From contig JANMNO010000087.1 of NCBI GenBank assembly GCA_031374115.1, forward strand, positions 1-64,000: DNA of 64,000 nt, in the 5' to 3' direction. The notes under the pieces are model-generated. The model was not told the origin of the DNA. It saw only the letters and a program-made list of their open reading frames with translations, and made no database searches. This DNA is from JAKFWF01 sp031374115. GTDB lineage: Bacteria; Pseudomonadota; Alphaproteobacteria; Rhizobiales; Hyphomicrobiaceae. Below are positions 38,403 through 46,520 of the stretch, piece by piece (position 1 is the first letter of the stretch; each line of letters opens with the position of its first letter). The position numbers were made by a program, and so were the translations under genes.

Positions 38403-38617
38403 GGTTCGAGCACTCCTTTTGTCTTGTTTGGGTGGATTGGCGGTTAGTTAAACCGTTTGTTACGGCTTATCGCGCACACTGCAACTCCAACAAGGCAAGA
38501 GAATCGGTGCAAGACAGTACGGAGCTCCGCGAGTTTGAGTGGTCGTTGGTCCTTTTCGATCGCAAGCGCCTCAAGAAACTATAGCGTCACAATGGCAACC
38601 GTTGAAACAGTTGGTTC

Positions 38618-39046
38618 ATGACCTTCCAGGAGCGCGCCAAGACTTTCGAGCGAAGCGACGGGGCCGCGCTGCGGCCGCGCAAGACGGTGCTTATCGTTGA
38701 AGACAACGAGCTCAATATGAAGCTGTTTCACGACCTTCTTGATGCCCATGGTTATGCAACCTTGCAGACGCGCAATGGGATGGACGCGATCGGGATCGCG
38801 CGGAAACATCGCCCGTCTCTGATCTTGATGGATATTCAGTTGCCGGAAGTGTCGGGCCTTGAAGTCACGCGATGGCTAAAGGATGACGACGAGTTGCGTG
38901 ACATACCGGTTATTGCCGTAACCGCCTTCGCGATGAAGGGCGACGAGGAGCGCATCCGGGGAGGCGGGTGCGAAGCCTACATCTCCAAGCCGATATCGGT
39001 CATGAGCTTCATCGCTACGGTCCGGAAATTCATCGGCGAAGCGTGA
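38618..39046 (+). CDS. divK: Single-domain response regulator DivK
   Basis: DivK is a cell-polarity and cell-cycle phosphorelay regulator that, with DivJ and PleC, controls CtrA activity. The 142-residue protein is a receiver domain with a short N-terminal extension: acidic pocket VEDNE, phospho-acceptor Asp in SLILMDIQLPE (about residue 72), Thr in VTAFAM and the conserved Lys in ISKPI. The 34-base gap to pleD makes an operon, the classic alphaproteobacterial arrangement. The upstream region has TTAA and TTAC half-sites near 38448-38462 that recall CtrA boxes, but spacing is not ideal. Confidence 0.93.
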   Translation: MTFQERAKTFERSDGAALRPRKTVLIVEDNELNMKLFHDLLDAHGYATLQTRNGMDAIGIARKHRPSLILMDIQLPEVSGLEVTRWLKDDDELRDIPVIAVTAFAMKGDEERIRGGGCEAYISKPISVMSFIATVRKFIGEA

Positions 39047-39080
39047 GCGTCCCTATGTTCGACCTCCATGAAGGTACTCA

Positions 39081-40451
39081 ATGACTGCTCGCGTCCTGGT
39101 CGTCGATGACATTCTGGCCAATATCAAGCTGCTGGAAGCGCGGTTGACGGCTGAGTACTTCGAAGTGCTCACGGCCACCAGCGGCGAAGCTGCTCTCGAG
39201 ATTTGTGCGCGCGAGCGCATCGATGTCGTGCTTCTGGATGTGATGATGCCAGGCATGGATGGCTTCGAAGCCTGTCGCCGGATCAAGGCTGCAACGGCGA
39301 CCCAGCATGTGCCGGTGATTATGGTGACGGCACTCGACCAGCCCTCCGACAAAATTCAGGGTTTGGAGGCGGGTGCTGACGATTTCCTGACCAAGCCGGT
39401 CGATGACATCGCACTGATCACGCGCGTCAAAAATCTGGCGCGGCTCAAGGTTCTCAACGACGAGATGTCGATGCGGGCGGCGACCTCCCAGCAACTGGGG
39501 CTCCCAGCATCGGCTACGGTCACGCGCGCACTGCGTGGCGAAAGCGGCCGCATCCTATTGGTCGACGATCATCGGCGTTCGGCTGCGCGGACGATGCAGG
39601 CACTGTCTGCGACCCACGATGTTTTCCTCGATGGCGATGTCCAAACCGCGTTGATGCGCGTTGCGGAGCACAACTTCGATCTGCTGATCGTCAGCCTTAG
39701 TCTTTCGAGTGCCGATGGATTGCGCTTGTGCAGTCAAGTGCGGTCGCTTGAACGGACCCGTCATTTGCCGGTGATCGTTTTGATCGAGCCTGGCGATGAA
39801 GCCCGGCTCATGCGCGGCCTCGATATGGGTGTGAACGATTACTTGGTTCGCCCAATAGACAGACACGAAATGCTGGCCCGTGTGCGAACACAAATCAAAC
39901 GCAAGCGGCACTCCGATCTTCTGCGAACGAGGCTCGAGGAAAGTGTCGAATTTGCGATAACCGACGCGCTGACCGGCCTACACAATCGGCGCTACATGGA
40001 AGGGCATTTACGTACGCTGGTCCAGGAAAGCCTCACGACAGATCGCCCCTTGTCTGTGCTCATCGCCGACATCGACTTCTTCAAGAAGATCAACGACACG
40101 TATGGCCACGACGCTGGCGATCACGTCTTGCGCGAATTTGCCGGCCGGTTCCGTCGCAACACCCGCGGCGTCGATTTGGCGTGCCGGCTTGGCGGTGAAG
40201 AGTTCGTCACCATCATGCCGGATACGACGATGGAGAAGGCGTATCAGGTGGCCGAACGCCTGCGTGCTTGCGTTGCAGCCGAACCGTTCCGTGTGAATGC
40301 CACCACCTTAATACCCGTTACGGCCAGTGTCGGCATCGCCATGTTGGAGAGATCGAACGATACGCCGGAGACGATCTTCAAGCGTGCGGACATTGCCCTC
40401 TACGCGGCAAAGCGTGAAGGCCGCAACCGTGTCGTCTCGAACGCGGCCTGA
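39081..40451 (+). CDS. pleD: Response regulator diguanylate cyclase PleD
   Basis: PleD makes cyclic di-GMP upon phosphorylation and drives the motile-to-sessile change at the cell pole. The 456-residue protein has receiver 1 (about 1-120, phospho-Asp in VVLLDVMMPGMD), receiver 2 (about 150-270) in which the acceptor position is Ser (LLIVSLSLSSADG), the known adaptor pseudo-receiver, and a GGDEF domain (about 295-455) with active-site GGEEF. The inhibitory site RGVD stands five residues before it, so product inhibition is expected. It follows divK. Confidence 0.95.
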   Translation: MTARVLVVDDILANIKLLEARLTAEYFEVLTATSGEAALEICARERIDVVLLDVMMPGMDGFEACRRIKAATATQHVPVIMVTALDQPSDKIQGLEAGADDFLTKPVDDIALITRVKNLARLKVLNDEMSMRAATSQQLGLPASATVTRALRGESGRILLVDDHRRSAARTMQALSATHDVFLDGDVQTALMRVAEHNFDLLIVSLSLSSADGLRLCSQVRSLERTRHLPVIVLIEPGDEARLMRGLDMGVNDYLVRPIDRHEMLARVRTQIKRKRHSDLLRTRLEESVEFAITDALTGLHNRRYMEGHLRTLVQESLTTDRPLSVLIADIDFFKKINDTYGHDAGDHVLREFAGRFRRNTRGVDLACRLGGEEFVTIMPDTTMEKAYQVAERLRACVAAEPFRVNATTLIPVTASVGIAMLERSNDTPETIFKRADIALYAAKREGRNRVVSNAA

Positions 40452-40978
40452 CGCTCTGGCAAAGACGATGGGTCTTGCATTCGGACACCGACGATCGCGG
40501 TAGTAGCCGAAATGTTACAGCGTTCAATAAAATCGGCAATATTCAATTGACATAATGTAGTCATTAAGCACGTGCCTACTTGCATGGCGTTTGGCATTCT
40601 GGCAGCATCGCGCTGCTCGAAGTCAGCATATCTGATCTTCCAAAAATTGAATTCGGCGATCACGAGTTTTTCTAGTCGCGAACGTCGTTGAAAGACGTGG
40701 CCCTCACGATTGTCAGCGAGAACCGCATCTCGCCTGATTATCGGGTCGCGGGACTTGGTTGGAACGGATCGTAAGATCCATCTCAGCGCAAGTCGCCACC
40801 AGCCGGTGTGCTGACGCCCTCTTCGGCGCGCCGGAAGGTTATGAGGTTAGAGGCTGTGGCGTACTCGGACGTATTTTACCCCGCTACCGAGCGAGCCGCT
40901 GCCTCTAACCCAGGCCATCAATATAAACATTCTTCAAAAAATCTTCGTGGATTAGTTCAATGTAGAATCCATTCCTCA
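40452..40978. other. Intergenic stretch without a recognised gene
   Basis: About 530 bases after pleD with no convincing reading frame; a minus-strand frame over 40400-40663 overlaps pleD and has no family look. An AT-rich segment lies near 40520-40560 and 40910-40975. No RNA gene or terminator with a T-run was recognised. Confidence 0.4.
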
Positions 40979-41034
40979 ATGTCGGATTGTAGATGTCGGA
41001 TTGTAAATGTCGGATCGTAAATATCGAATTGTAG
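40979..41034. repeat. Four tandem copies of a 14-bp unit
   Basis: Four consecutive units: ATGTCGGATTGTAG, ATGTCGGATTGTAA, ATGTCGGATCGTAA and ATATCGAATTGTAG. Identity is high in the first three and decays in the fourth. The array ends seven bases before the rpmG stop codon (on the other strand), so it lies in the 3' untranslated part of rpmG. Confidence 0.9.
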
Positions 41035-41040
41035 ACAGTA

Positions 41041-41208
41041 TTACTTGATCTTGGTTTCTTTAAATTCGACGTGCTTACGTGCAACCGGATCGTATTTATT
41101 GAACACGATCTTTTCGGTCGAGGTGCGTGGGTTCTTTTTGGTTACATAAAAGAATCCAGTTCCCGCCGTCGAGAGCAGCTTGATCTTTTGTGTGACGGGC
41201 TTCGCCAT
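41041..41208 (-). CDS. rpmG: 50S ribosomal protein L33
   Basis: A 55-residue ORF reading MAKPVTQKIKLLSTAGTG at its start and containing FFYVTKKNPRTS and YDPVARKHVEFKETKIK, a standard L33. It lacks the four zinc cysteines, so it is the zinc-free type. It lies 68 bases downstream of the NUDIX gene on the same strand, an arrangement frequent in Hyphomicrobiales. Confidence 0.97.
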   Translation of the reverse strand: MAKPVTQKIKLLSTAGTGFFYVTKKNPRTSTEKIVFNKYDPVARKHVEFKETKIK

Positions 41209-41276
41209 GTAGAATCTGTCCTACTCGTTCTCGCTCATGTGATGAAGGATGCACATTACTCGCGCAGCTTCTACTG

Positions 41277-42032
41277 TCAAGGTTCGGGCGCTGAAAGTGC
41301 GAGCATGTCGCGCTTAAAACTGCCGTTGCGGTGATGGTAGAAAGGGATCTTTGCGTCGGGCGCGTGAAGCCCCCGACCCTCCTTCAACCGATCCGAAAGA
41401 TCTTCCAGTACGACCCGCGTGATCGAAGGCAAATCGAGCTCGCGCGCGTCCTCGATCGTCAGCCAATGAAGGCCGGATAGCTCACCGTCGTTGGCGTCGA
41501 TCCGATGGGCAATTGCATTGGCGTCCATACAGAAGAAACGGGTGTCATATCGCCGGGGCCGTCCAGGTGGCGTGATTGCGCGCGCAAAAAGCGACAAGGG
41601 ACTAATCCTCGGGAGAAACCCATGAGCTAAAAAATCACTCCAGCCGGGTATCTTCGTCGTCTGCGCGCGGCCCGCAATGGGAGCTCCGATGAGCAGTCCC
41701 GCCTCTTCAAACGTCTCTCGGATTGCCGCGAGCACCAGTGCACGGGCGCGACTGACGCTAGCGCTGCCTTTCATGGCAAGCATGAGTTTTGCGGCCTCGA
41801 TGTCAGACAATTCGTCGGCACTTTGGACGAGCCGATCGGTTTTATCGACACGCCCGCCGGGGAACACATACTTGCCGGGCATAAAAACTTGTTCCATCCG
41901 GCGCTTGCCCATAAGCACACGAATGCCACCATCGGACCGATCGACAATGATCAAGGTCGATGCATCGCGAGGCCGAAGAAGCTTGGCCGCCGTAGGCGTC
42001 GTGCCGGCGTCTTCGGGGCTGGGTTTGCTCAC
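41277..42032 (-). CDS. NUDIX hydrolase
   Basis: A 251-residue NUDIX protein starting at GTG. The NUDIX helix is seen as AAIRETFEEAGLL (about 106-118); between the opening FPGGRV and this helix lies an insertion of about 40 residues, as in the NUDT8/NUDT19 (CoA or acyl-CoA diphosphatase) group. The substrate is therefore likely a CoA derivative or nucleotide diphosphate; this is inference. It is upstream of rpmG. Confidence 0.9.
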   Translation of the reverse strand: MSKPSPEDAGTTPTAAKLLRPRDASTLIIVDRSDGGIRVLMGKRRMEQVFMPGKYVFPGGRVDKTDRLVQSADELSDIEAAKLMLAMKGSASVSRARALVLAAIRETFEEAGLLIGAPIAGRAQTTKIPGWSDFLAHGFLPRISPLSLFARAITPPGRPRRYDTRFFCMDANAIAHRIDANDGELSGLHWLTIEDARELDLPSITRVVLEDLSDRLKEGRGLHAPDAKIPFYHHRNGSFKRDMLALSAPEP

Positions 42033-42082
42033 CGTCGTGACACTCTAAGGCTGCTGGGATCTGTCATGTGCGACTTCCAATG

Positions 42083-42796
42083 TTATCGCCAGAGCGTCGC
42101 CTTGAGCCAACCCATAAAGTCGAGCTGGCAACCGGTACCATAGCTTTTGCACGCTACCTCCTGTGCGCCCTCATAAATCATGCCGAGAGCGATATACAAA
42201 ATGATAAGCAAGCCGATCCAGGTGATCCACGGGTAGCGCACCAGCAACTTTGCGATGTAGTGAGAGGCGACTGCCATCAAGATCACGGCTATCGCCAAGC
42301 CGATGATCAAGACCAGCGTGCTCTTCCCGGCAGCGCCCGCCACCGCCAAGACGTTATCGAGCGACATCGAGACGTCGGCGATGACGATTTGCGTGACCGC
42401 GCGTCGAAACGGCATTGCTTCTGCCACCGGCGCCGTGGATGCGACATCGGCTGCGATTGCATCGGGATCGTGGGCTTCAGTTGTGACCTGCCGGTACATC
42501 TTCCAGCAAACCCATAGCAGCAGCAGTCCGCCAGCGAGGGTCAAGCCAACGATCTGCAACAGCTGGTTCGTGGTCGCAGCGAACAGAATGCGAAGGATTA
42601 CGGCACCCGCTATGCCCCAAAAAATCACGCGGGCGCGTTGATGCGGTGCCACCCGAGAGGCGGCTAGGCCAACAACGATGGCATTGTCGCCGGCGAGGAC
42701 GACGTCGATCATGATAATGTTGATCAGCGCCGCCCAATTTTGCTGCCACCATCCAGTTGTGAGAAAGCTCGCCAGCTCCGACAAAAGTCCCTGCAT
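42083..42796 (-). CDS. TerC/YjbE family membrane protein
   Basis: A 237-residue membrane protein with about seven helices and the two conserved acidic half-motifs DVVLAGDNAIVV (about 30-41) and DVSMSLDNVLAV (about 143-154). Members act in metal handling, with several shown to export manganese or metallate secreted enzymes. A cytoplasmic loop of about 30 residues rich in Ala and Asp joins the halves. I looked for a manganese riboswitch upstream and saw none. Confidence 0.9.
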   Translation of the reverse strand: MQGLLSELASFLTTGWWQQNWAALINIIMIDVVLAGDNAIVVGLAASRVAPHQRARVIFWGIAGAVILRILFAATTNQLLQIVGLTLAGGLLLLWVCWKMYRQVTTEAHDPDAIAADVASTAPVAEAMPFRRAVTQIVIADVSMSLDNVLAVAGAAGKSTLVLIIGLAIAVILMAVASHYIAKLLVRYPWITWIGLLIILYIALGMIYEGAQEVACKSYGTGCQLDFMGWLKATLWR

Positions 42797-42876
42797 TCAA
42801 AGCTCCCGGCTGTTCACAACATAGAGTATCGCGTGATTGGATGGCTTGGCATGTGGAGCGAGGTTGTCAAATGCAA

Positions 42877-42900
42877 CAACCCGCAACAATGTGCGGGTTG
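42877..42900 (-). terminator. Terminator hairpin downstream of rpsI
   Basis: CAACCCGCA and TGCGGGTTG form a nine-pair stem with a six-base loop, 24 bases after the rpsI stop on the minus strand. The following TTGCATTTG is only a partial T-tract. Confidence 0.6.
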
Positions 42901-42923
42901 TCGAACGACGTCGTAATTTGGCC

Positions 42924-43415
42924 TCAGCGCTTGGAGAACTGGAAGCTTCGACGGGCCTTTGCACGGCCGTACTTCTTGCGTTCAACGGTGCGGCTGTCGC
43001 GCGTCAGGAAGCCACCTTTCTTGAGAGTTGGCCGCAGATCGGGCTCAAAGTAGGTCAACGCCTTCGAGATACCATGACGTACCGCGCCGGCTTGTCCGGA
43101 AAGGCCGCCACCTGCCACGGTCACCATGATGTCGTATTGGGTTGCACGTCCGGCAGCCGCTAGCGGCTGCTTCAGCAGCATCTGCAGTACCGGACGGGCG
43201 AAGTAGAGCTGGAAGTCTTTCTTATTGACGATGATCTTGCCGACGCCCGGCTTGATCCAGACGCGGGCGACCGCGTCCTTGCGCTTCCCGGTCGCATAGG
43301 CGCGACCCAGTTTGTCCAGCTTCTGCACGTAAACGGGAGCAGATGCGACGACGGCATCAGCAACGGCCGGCTTCAAAGAGGCGAGATCGCCCAGCGTCTT
43401 GGGTTCTGTGGCCAT
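42924..43415 (-). CDS. rpsI: 30S ribosomal protein S9
   Basis: S9 of 163 residues. The conserved core is visible as GRAYATGKRKDAVARVWIKPG, GGLSGQAGAVRHGISKAL and the C-terminal KARRSFQFSKR, whose end reaches the P-site tRNA. The first about 30 residues are the acidic/Ala-rich extension usual in Alphaproteobacteria. It is five bases downstream of rplM in the universal rplM-rpsI operon. Confidence 0.98.
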   Translation of the reverse strand: MATEPKTLGDLASLKPAVADAVVASAPVYVQKLDKLGRAYATGKRKDAVARVWIKPGVGKIIVNKKDFQLYFARPVLQMLLKQPLAAAGRATQYDIMVTVAGGGLSGQAGAVRHGISKALTYFEPDLRPTLKKGGFLTRDSRTVERKKYGRAKARRSFQFSKR

Positions 43416-43420
43416 GGGTT

Positions 43421-43882
43421 TCAGGCCCTCACATTCTTGCGGTTGAGCACGCCAATATCGAGAGCCACGGGATTCTGAGCGGCATGCGGATGGGTAGCAC
43501 CTTTATAGACCTTGAGATTACCCATAAGGCGACGGCCCAGAGGACCCCTGGCGACCATGCGTTCGACGGCCTTTTCCACGACCCGCTCGGGAAAGCGGCC
43601 TTCAAGGATCATCCGTGGCGTTCGTTCTTTGATGCCGCCGGGAAAGCCGGTGTAGTGATGGTACACTTTATCTTCATATTTCTTGCCGGTGAATACGACC
43701 TTATCGGCATTCACGACGATGATGTTGTCGCCGCAATCGACATGAGGCGTATATTGCGGCTTGTGCTTACCTTTTAGACGTGTGGCGATCAGGGCGGCGA
43801 GACGACCAACAACCAATCCGGCGGCGTCGATCACAACCCATTTCTTTTCCACTTCGCCCGATTTGGCGACGTAGGTCTTCAT
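43421..43882 (-). CDS. rplM: 50S ribosomal protein L13
   Basis: L13 of 153 residues: KWVVIDAAGLVVGRLAALIA near the start, GDNIIVVNADKV and YHHYTGFPGGIKERTP in the centre, then GPLGRRLMGNLKVYKGATHPH. It is the first gene of the rplM-rpsI operon and has a good promoter upstream. Confidence 0.98.
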   Translation of the reverse strand: MKTYVAKSGEVEKKWVVIDAAGLVVGRLAALIATRLKGKHKPQYTPHVDCGDNIIVVNADKVVFTGKKYEDKVYHHYTGFPGGIKERTPRMILEGRFPERVVEKAVERMVARGPLGRRLMGNLKVYKGATHPHAAQNPVALDIGVLNRKNVRA

Positions 43883-43943
43883 GTCTGATAATCCGTGGTT
43901 TGCTTTAAGAAACGTTCCGGTAAACTTCCGATGCTGAGGCAGT

Positions 43944-43971
43944 GCAATAGTCGAGTTTACAAAACTGTCAA
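43944..43971 (-). promoter_or_regulatory. Promoter of rplM-rpsI
   Basis: On the minus strand TTGACA (43971-43966) and TATTGC (43949-43944) have 16 bases between them, about 60 bases before the rplM start. A strong -35 suits a ribosomal protein operon. The leader downstream could carry an L13/S4-type control element, but I saw no clear structure. Confidence 0.6.
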
Positions 43972-44051
43972 CATGATTGATGGTCTTTCAGAAATTTCAT
44001 TGCAATATCAAAGGCAAACTGTGAACGGTAAAATGATACCGTAGCACAGCT

Positions 44052-44516
44052 TCACTTGCCGACCTCTGTTATGGCAGGGGGAATCGCGTATGTTCCGGTG
44101 CCATGTGCCACCATGTCGACGCGGCCCTCGGTGAAAATTTCCACGTTGGCAACGGCTAGGCGGCGGCCGACTTTGATCAGTCTCGCTTCCGCCACCATGT
44201 CAGCGGGATGCGGCCTGCTCAGGAAGTTCATCGTCATGCTGGTGGTCACGGCTTGCAGTGCGTGATGGCCGAGTTGGCCCAACAGCGCCGCATAGATGGT
44301 GAAGTCTGCCAACTTGAACATGATGGGCCCTGACACAGTGCCGCCTGGACGGACCATCGACGCGTCCGCTAGCATCCTGACGCGCGCGCGTCCGTTCGCG
44401 ATCAACTCGATGTTGAGCGCCCCGGAGCCTTCGTGCACTTGCGGAAAATGTTCATTCACCAAATGTGTGACTTGCGCAGCATCGAGGCGCGGCGGCGAGG
44501 AGTTAGGCGATTGCAT
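44052..44516 (-). CDS. PaaI-type hotdog thioesterase
   Basis: A 154-residue single hotdog domain. Typical elements are MVRPGGTVSGPIMFKLADFTIYAAL (about 52-76, the catalytic region) and TTSMTMNFLSRPHPADMVAEARL. The family hydrolyses acyl- or aryl-CoA thioesters; the substrate is not evident. It is divergent from the secreted 176-residue protein. Confidence 0.86.
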   Translation of the reverse strand: MQSPNSSPPRLDAAQVTHLVNEHFPQVHEGSGALNIELIANGRARVRMLADASMVRPGGTVSGPIMFKLADFTIYAALLGQLGHHALQAVTTSMTMNFLSRPHPADMVAEARLIKVGRRLAVANVEIFTEGRVDMVAHGTGTYAIPPAITEVGK

Positions 44517-44618
44517 TCTTATTCTCGTCCCAGTTGTCGTTGAAGTGTGACCATAACGATTCTAATCTGCACCAGTCGCGTTGCCAATGATGCAACCGAG
44601 CCACCCAGGAGCTTACGC

Positions 44619-45149
44619 ATGAAGACTTTGATGAAGCATATGTTGGGTGCCATCGCAGCAGCGGCGGTATTCGTTGCCAGTGCGGCGACCCCAACCCTCT
44701 CTCAAACAACATCCAACGACTTCAAACAGGTGCAGCTGGCCGAAAAGTCGGTCCAAGGCTTTATCGCTGCCCAAAAGGATCTGGCGGCGATGGCGTCCAA
44801 GCTGCAGGCTGCAGGCGAGAACCCCGACCCCAAATTGCAGGCCGAATTGGAGGGTGTGGCAACCAAGAATGGCTTCGCCAATTTCGCTGAATTAGACGAT
44901 GTAGCCGCCAATATATCGATGGTGATGGCCGGCTTGGACCCGCAGTCGGGTGACTATGTCGATCCGATCGAGGCCATAAAGAAAGAGATGGACGAGATCA
45001 AGAAAGACGACAAGATCCCCGAGAAGGATAAGAAGCAGATGCTTGAGGAAATGGATCAAGCGCTCAAGACCACGCCGCCTCTGCAGTACAAAGAGAATGT
45101 CGTGATTGTGAAGAAATTTCAGAAAGAGATCGAAAAGGCACTTCAGTAA
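44619..45149 (+). CDS. Secreted helical protein of unknown function
   Basis: The ATG at 44619 (AGGAG upstream) gives 176 residues with a signal peptide (about 8-30, LGAIAAAAVFVASAATPTLSQ). The mature protein is Lys/Glu-rich and all-helical, with EAIKKEMDEIKKDDKIPEKD and VKKFQKEIEKAL at the end. It could be a periplasmic chaperone-like or envelope stress protein of about 16 kDa, but no family is recognised. 24 more open codons precede the chosen start. Confidence 0.7.
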   Translation: MKTLMKHMLGAIAAAAVFVASAATPTLSQTTSNDFKQVQLAEKSVQGFIAAQKDLAAMASKLQAAGENPDPKLQAELEGVATKNGFANFAELDDVAANISMVMAGLDPQSGDYVDPIEAIKKEMDEIKKDDKIPEKDKKQMLEEMDQALKTTPPLQYKENVVIVKKFQKEIEKALQ

Positions 45150-45196
45150 TTTGGGCGAACTGGACCTGAAGGCCCTTTAGGGATCTGGCTTCGGAT

Positions 45197-46048
45197 ATGC
45201 AGGATCGAGCTTCCTCTTCGACGAAGGCTGCGGAGGTGCCACGCCGAGTGCCACCTTTCGAATTCTTGCGATTGGCCCATCCCGAAACCGGGATCGCCGT
45301 CATCACCCTCGACCGTCCTGCGGCGCGGAACAGTCTGTCGATCGGCATGCTCGGTGAGCTGCAGACTGCCGTCGCGGAGGTGTCGGGTGACCCGGCTGTT
45401 CACGCGGTCGTGCTGACGGCCAACGGTCCGGCGTTTTGTGCCGGTCACGATCTGAAGGAAATGACGGCCGCGAGGAGCGACACAGATCGCGGCCGTGCCT
45501 TCTTCAAGCAAACGATGGATGCTTGTTCGGCGACAATGCTGGCGATCCTGAAATCGCCGAAACCGTTTATCGCGGCGGTGCAGGGCGTGGCGACTGCCGC
45601 TGGTTGCCAGTTGGTGGCAACGTGTGATCTGGCTGTTGCCGCTGCCACAGCCGAGTTTGCCACTCCCGGTGTGAACATTGGGCTATTCTGCTCGACGCCG
45701 ATGGTCGCGTTGACGCGGAACATACCTCGCAAGCAAGCGATGGAGATGTTGCTCACCGGCGAGATGCTTTCGGCGCAGGATGCCTTGGCGTACGGCCTTG
45801 TCAATCGGGTCGTCGCGCCAGATGGCGTTATCGAAGGAGCGATGGTGATGGCGCGCGCGGTCGCAGCCAAATCGCCATTAACCGTTGCCATCGGCAAGGA
45901 GGCTTTCTATCGCCAACTGGAGCTGCCGGTGACGGAGGCCTATACATTTGCATCCAACGTCATGGTCGAGAATATGATGGTGCGCGATGCGGCCGAGGGG
46001 ATTGGGGCGTTTATTGAAAAACGTCGACCAACTTGGACCGGGACGTGA
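45197..46048 (+). CDS. Enoyl-CoA hydratase/isomerase family protein
   Basis: A 283-residue crotonase-fold protein resembling mammalian ECHDC3. The oxyanion-hole elements are visible as NGPAFCAGHDLKEM (about 76-89) and GVATAAGCQLVATCDL (about 134-149). The expected catalytic glutamates of classical hydratases are not both present (TPGVNIGLFCSTPM replaces the second), so another CoA reaction is possible. The stop precedes the VOC gene by four bases, suggesting co-transcription. Confidence 0.85.
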   Translation: MQDRASSSTKAAEVPRRVPPFEFLRLAHPETGIAVITLDRPAARNSLSIGMLGELQTAVAEVSGDPAVHAVVLTANGPAFCAGHDLKEMTAARSDTDRGRAFFKQTMDACSATMLAILKSPKPFIAAVQGVATAAGCQLVATCDLAVAAATAEFATPGVNIGLFCSTPMVALTRNIPRKQAMEMLLTGEMLSAQDALAYGLVNRVVAPDGVIEGAMVMARAVAAKSPLTVAIGKEAFYRQLELPVTEAYTFASNVMVENMMVRDAAEGIGAFIEKRRPTWTGT

Positions 46049-46052
46049 TGCC

Positions 46053-46475
46053 ATGGAGCCTCGCCTCAGTCTGGTCACGCTTGGCGTTGCCGACGTCGCT
46101 CTTGCCCGCCGGTTTTATGAGGAACTCGGTTTCAAGGCGTCGTCTGCATCGCAGGAAAGTGTGGCATTCCTGACGGGTGGCAGCGTTGTATTGTCGCTTT
46201 ACGGTCGTGCTGCCCTGGCCGAGGATGCGCAGGTCGAAAATTCGGCCACCGGATTTGGCGGCATCACACTTGCCCACAATGTTCGCTCCGAGCCTGAGGT
46301 CGCTATGGTGCTTGCGCGGGCGGTGGCCGCCGGAGCAGCGTTGGTGAAGCCGGCGCAAAAGGTCGTTTGGGGCGGCACGTCCGGCTATTTCAAAGACCTC
46401 GACGGGCATCTGTGGGAAGTCGCCCACAACCCATTTTTCCCAATCGACAGTGACGGTCGCCTACAGCTGCCATAG
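46053..46475 (+). CDS. VOC-family (glyoxalase-fold) protein
   Basis: A 140-residue vicinal-oxygen-chelate protein: repeat 1 starts RLSLVTLGVADVALARRFYEELGF, repeat 2 ends YFKDLDGHLWEVAHNPF with the metal-site glutamate. Such proteins are isomerases, dioxygenases or resistance proteins, and the substrate is unknown. The start at 46053 is preferred because the longer frame reaches into the upstream gene. Confidence 0.84.
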   Translation: MEPRLSLVTLGVADVALARRFYEELGFKASSASQESVAFLTGGSVVLSLYGRAALAEDAQVENSATGFGGITLAHNVRSEPEVAMVLARAVAAGAALVKPAQKVVWGGTSGYFKDLDGHLWEVAHNPFFPIDSDGRLQLP

Positions 46476-46520
46476 GCGCTATGGATTGCCGTGACGAAGT
46501 CTCGGCAAACAGGACCAAGC

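Noticed and set aside
38448..38465. CtrA box before divK
   Set aside because: TTAA and TTAC half-sites are present but the spacing is eight, not seven, and only one good half-site exists.
42797..42920. Manganese (yybP-ykoY) riboswitch before the TerC gene
   Set aside because: No conserved loop sequences seen in the short upstream region.
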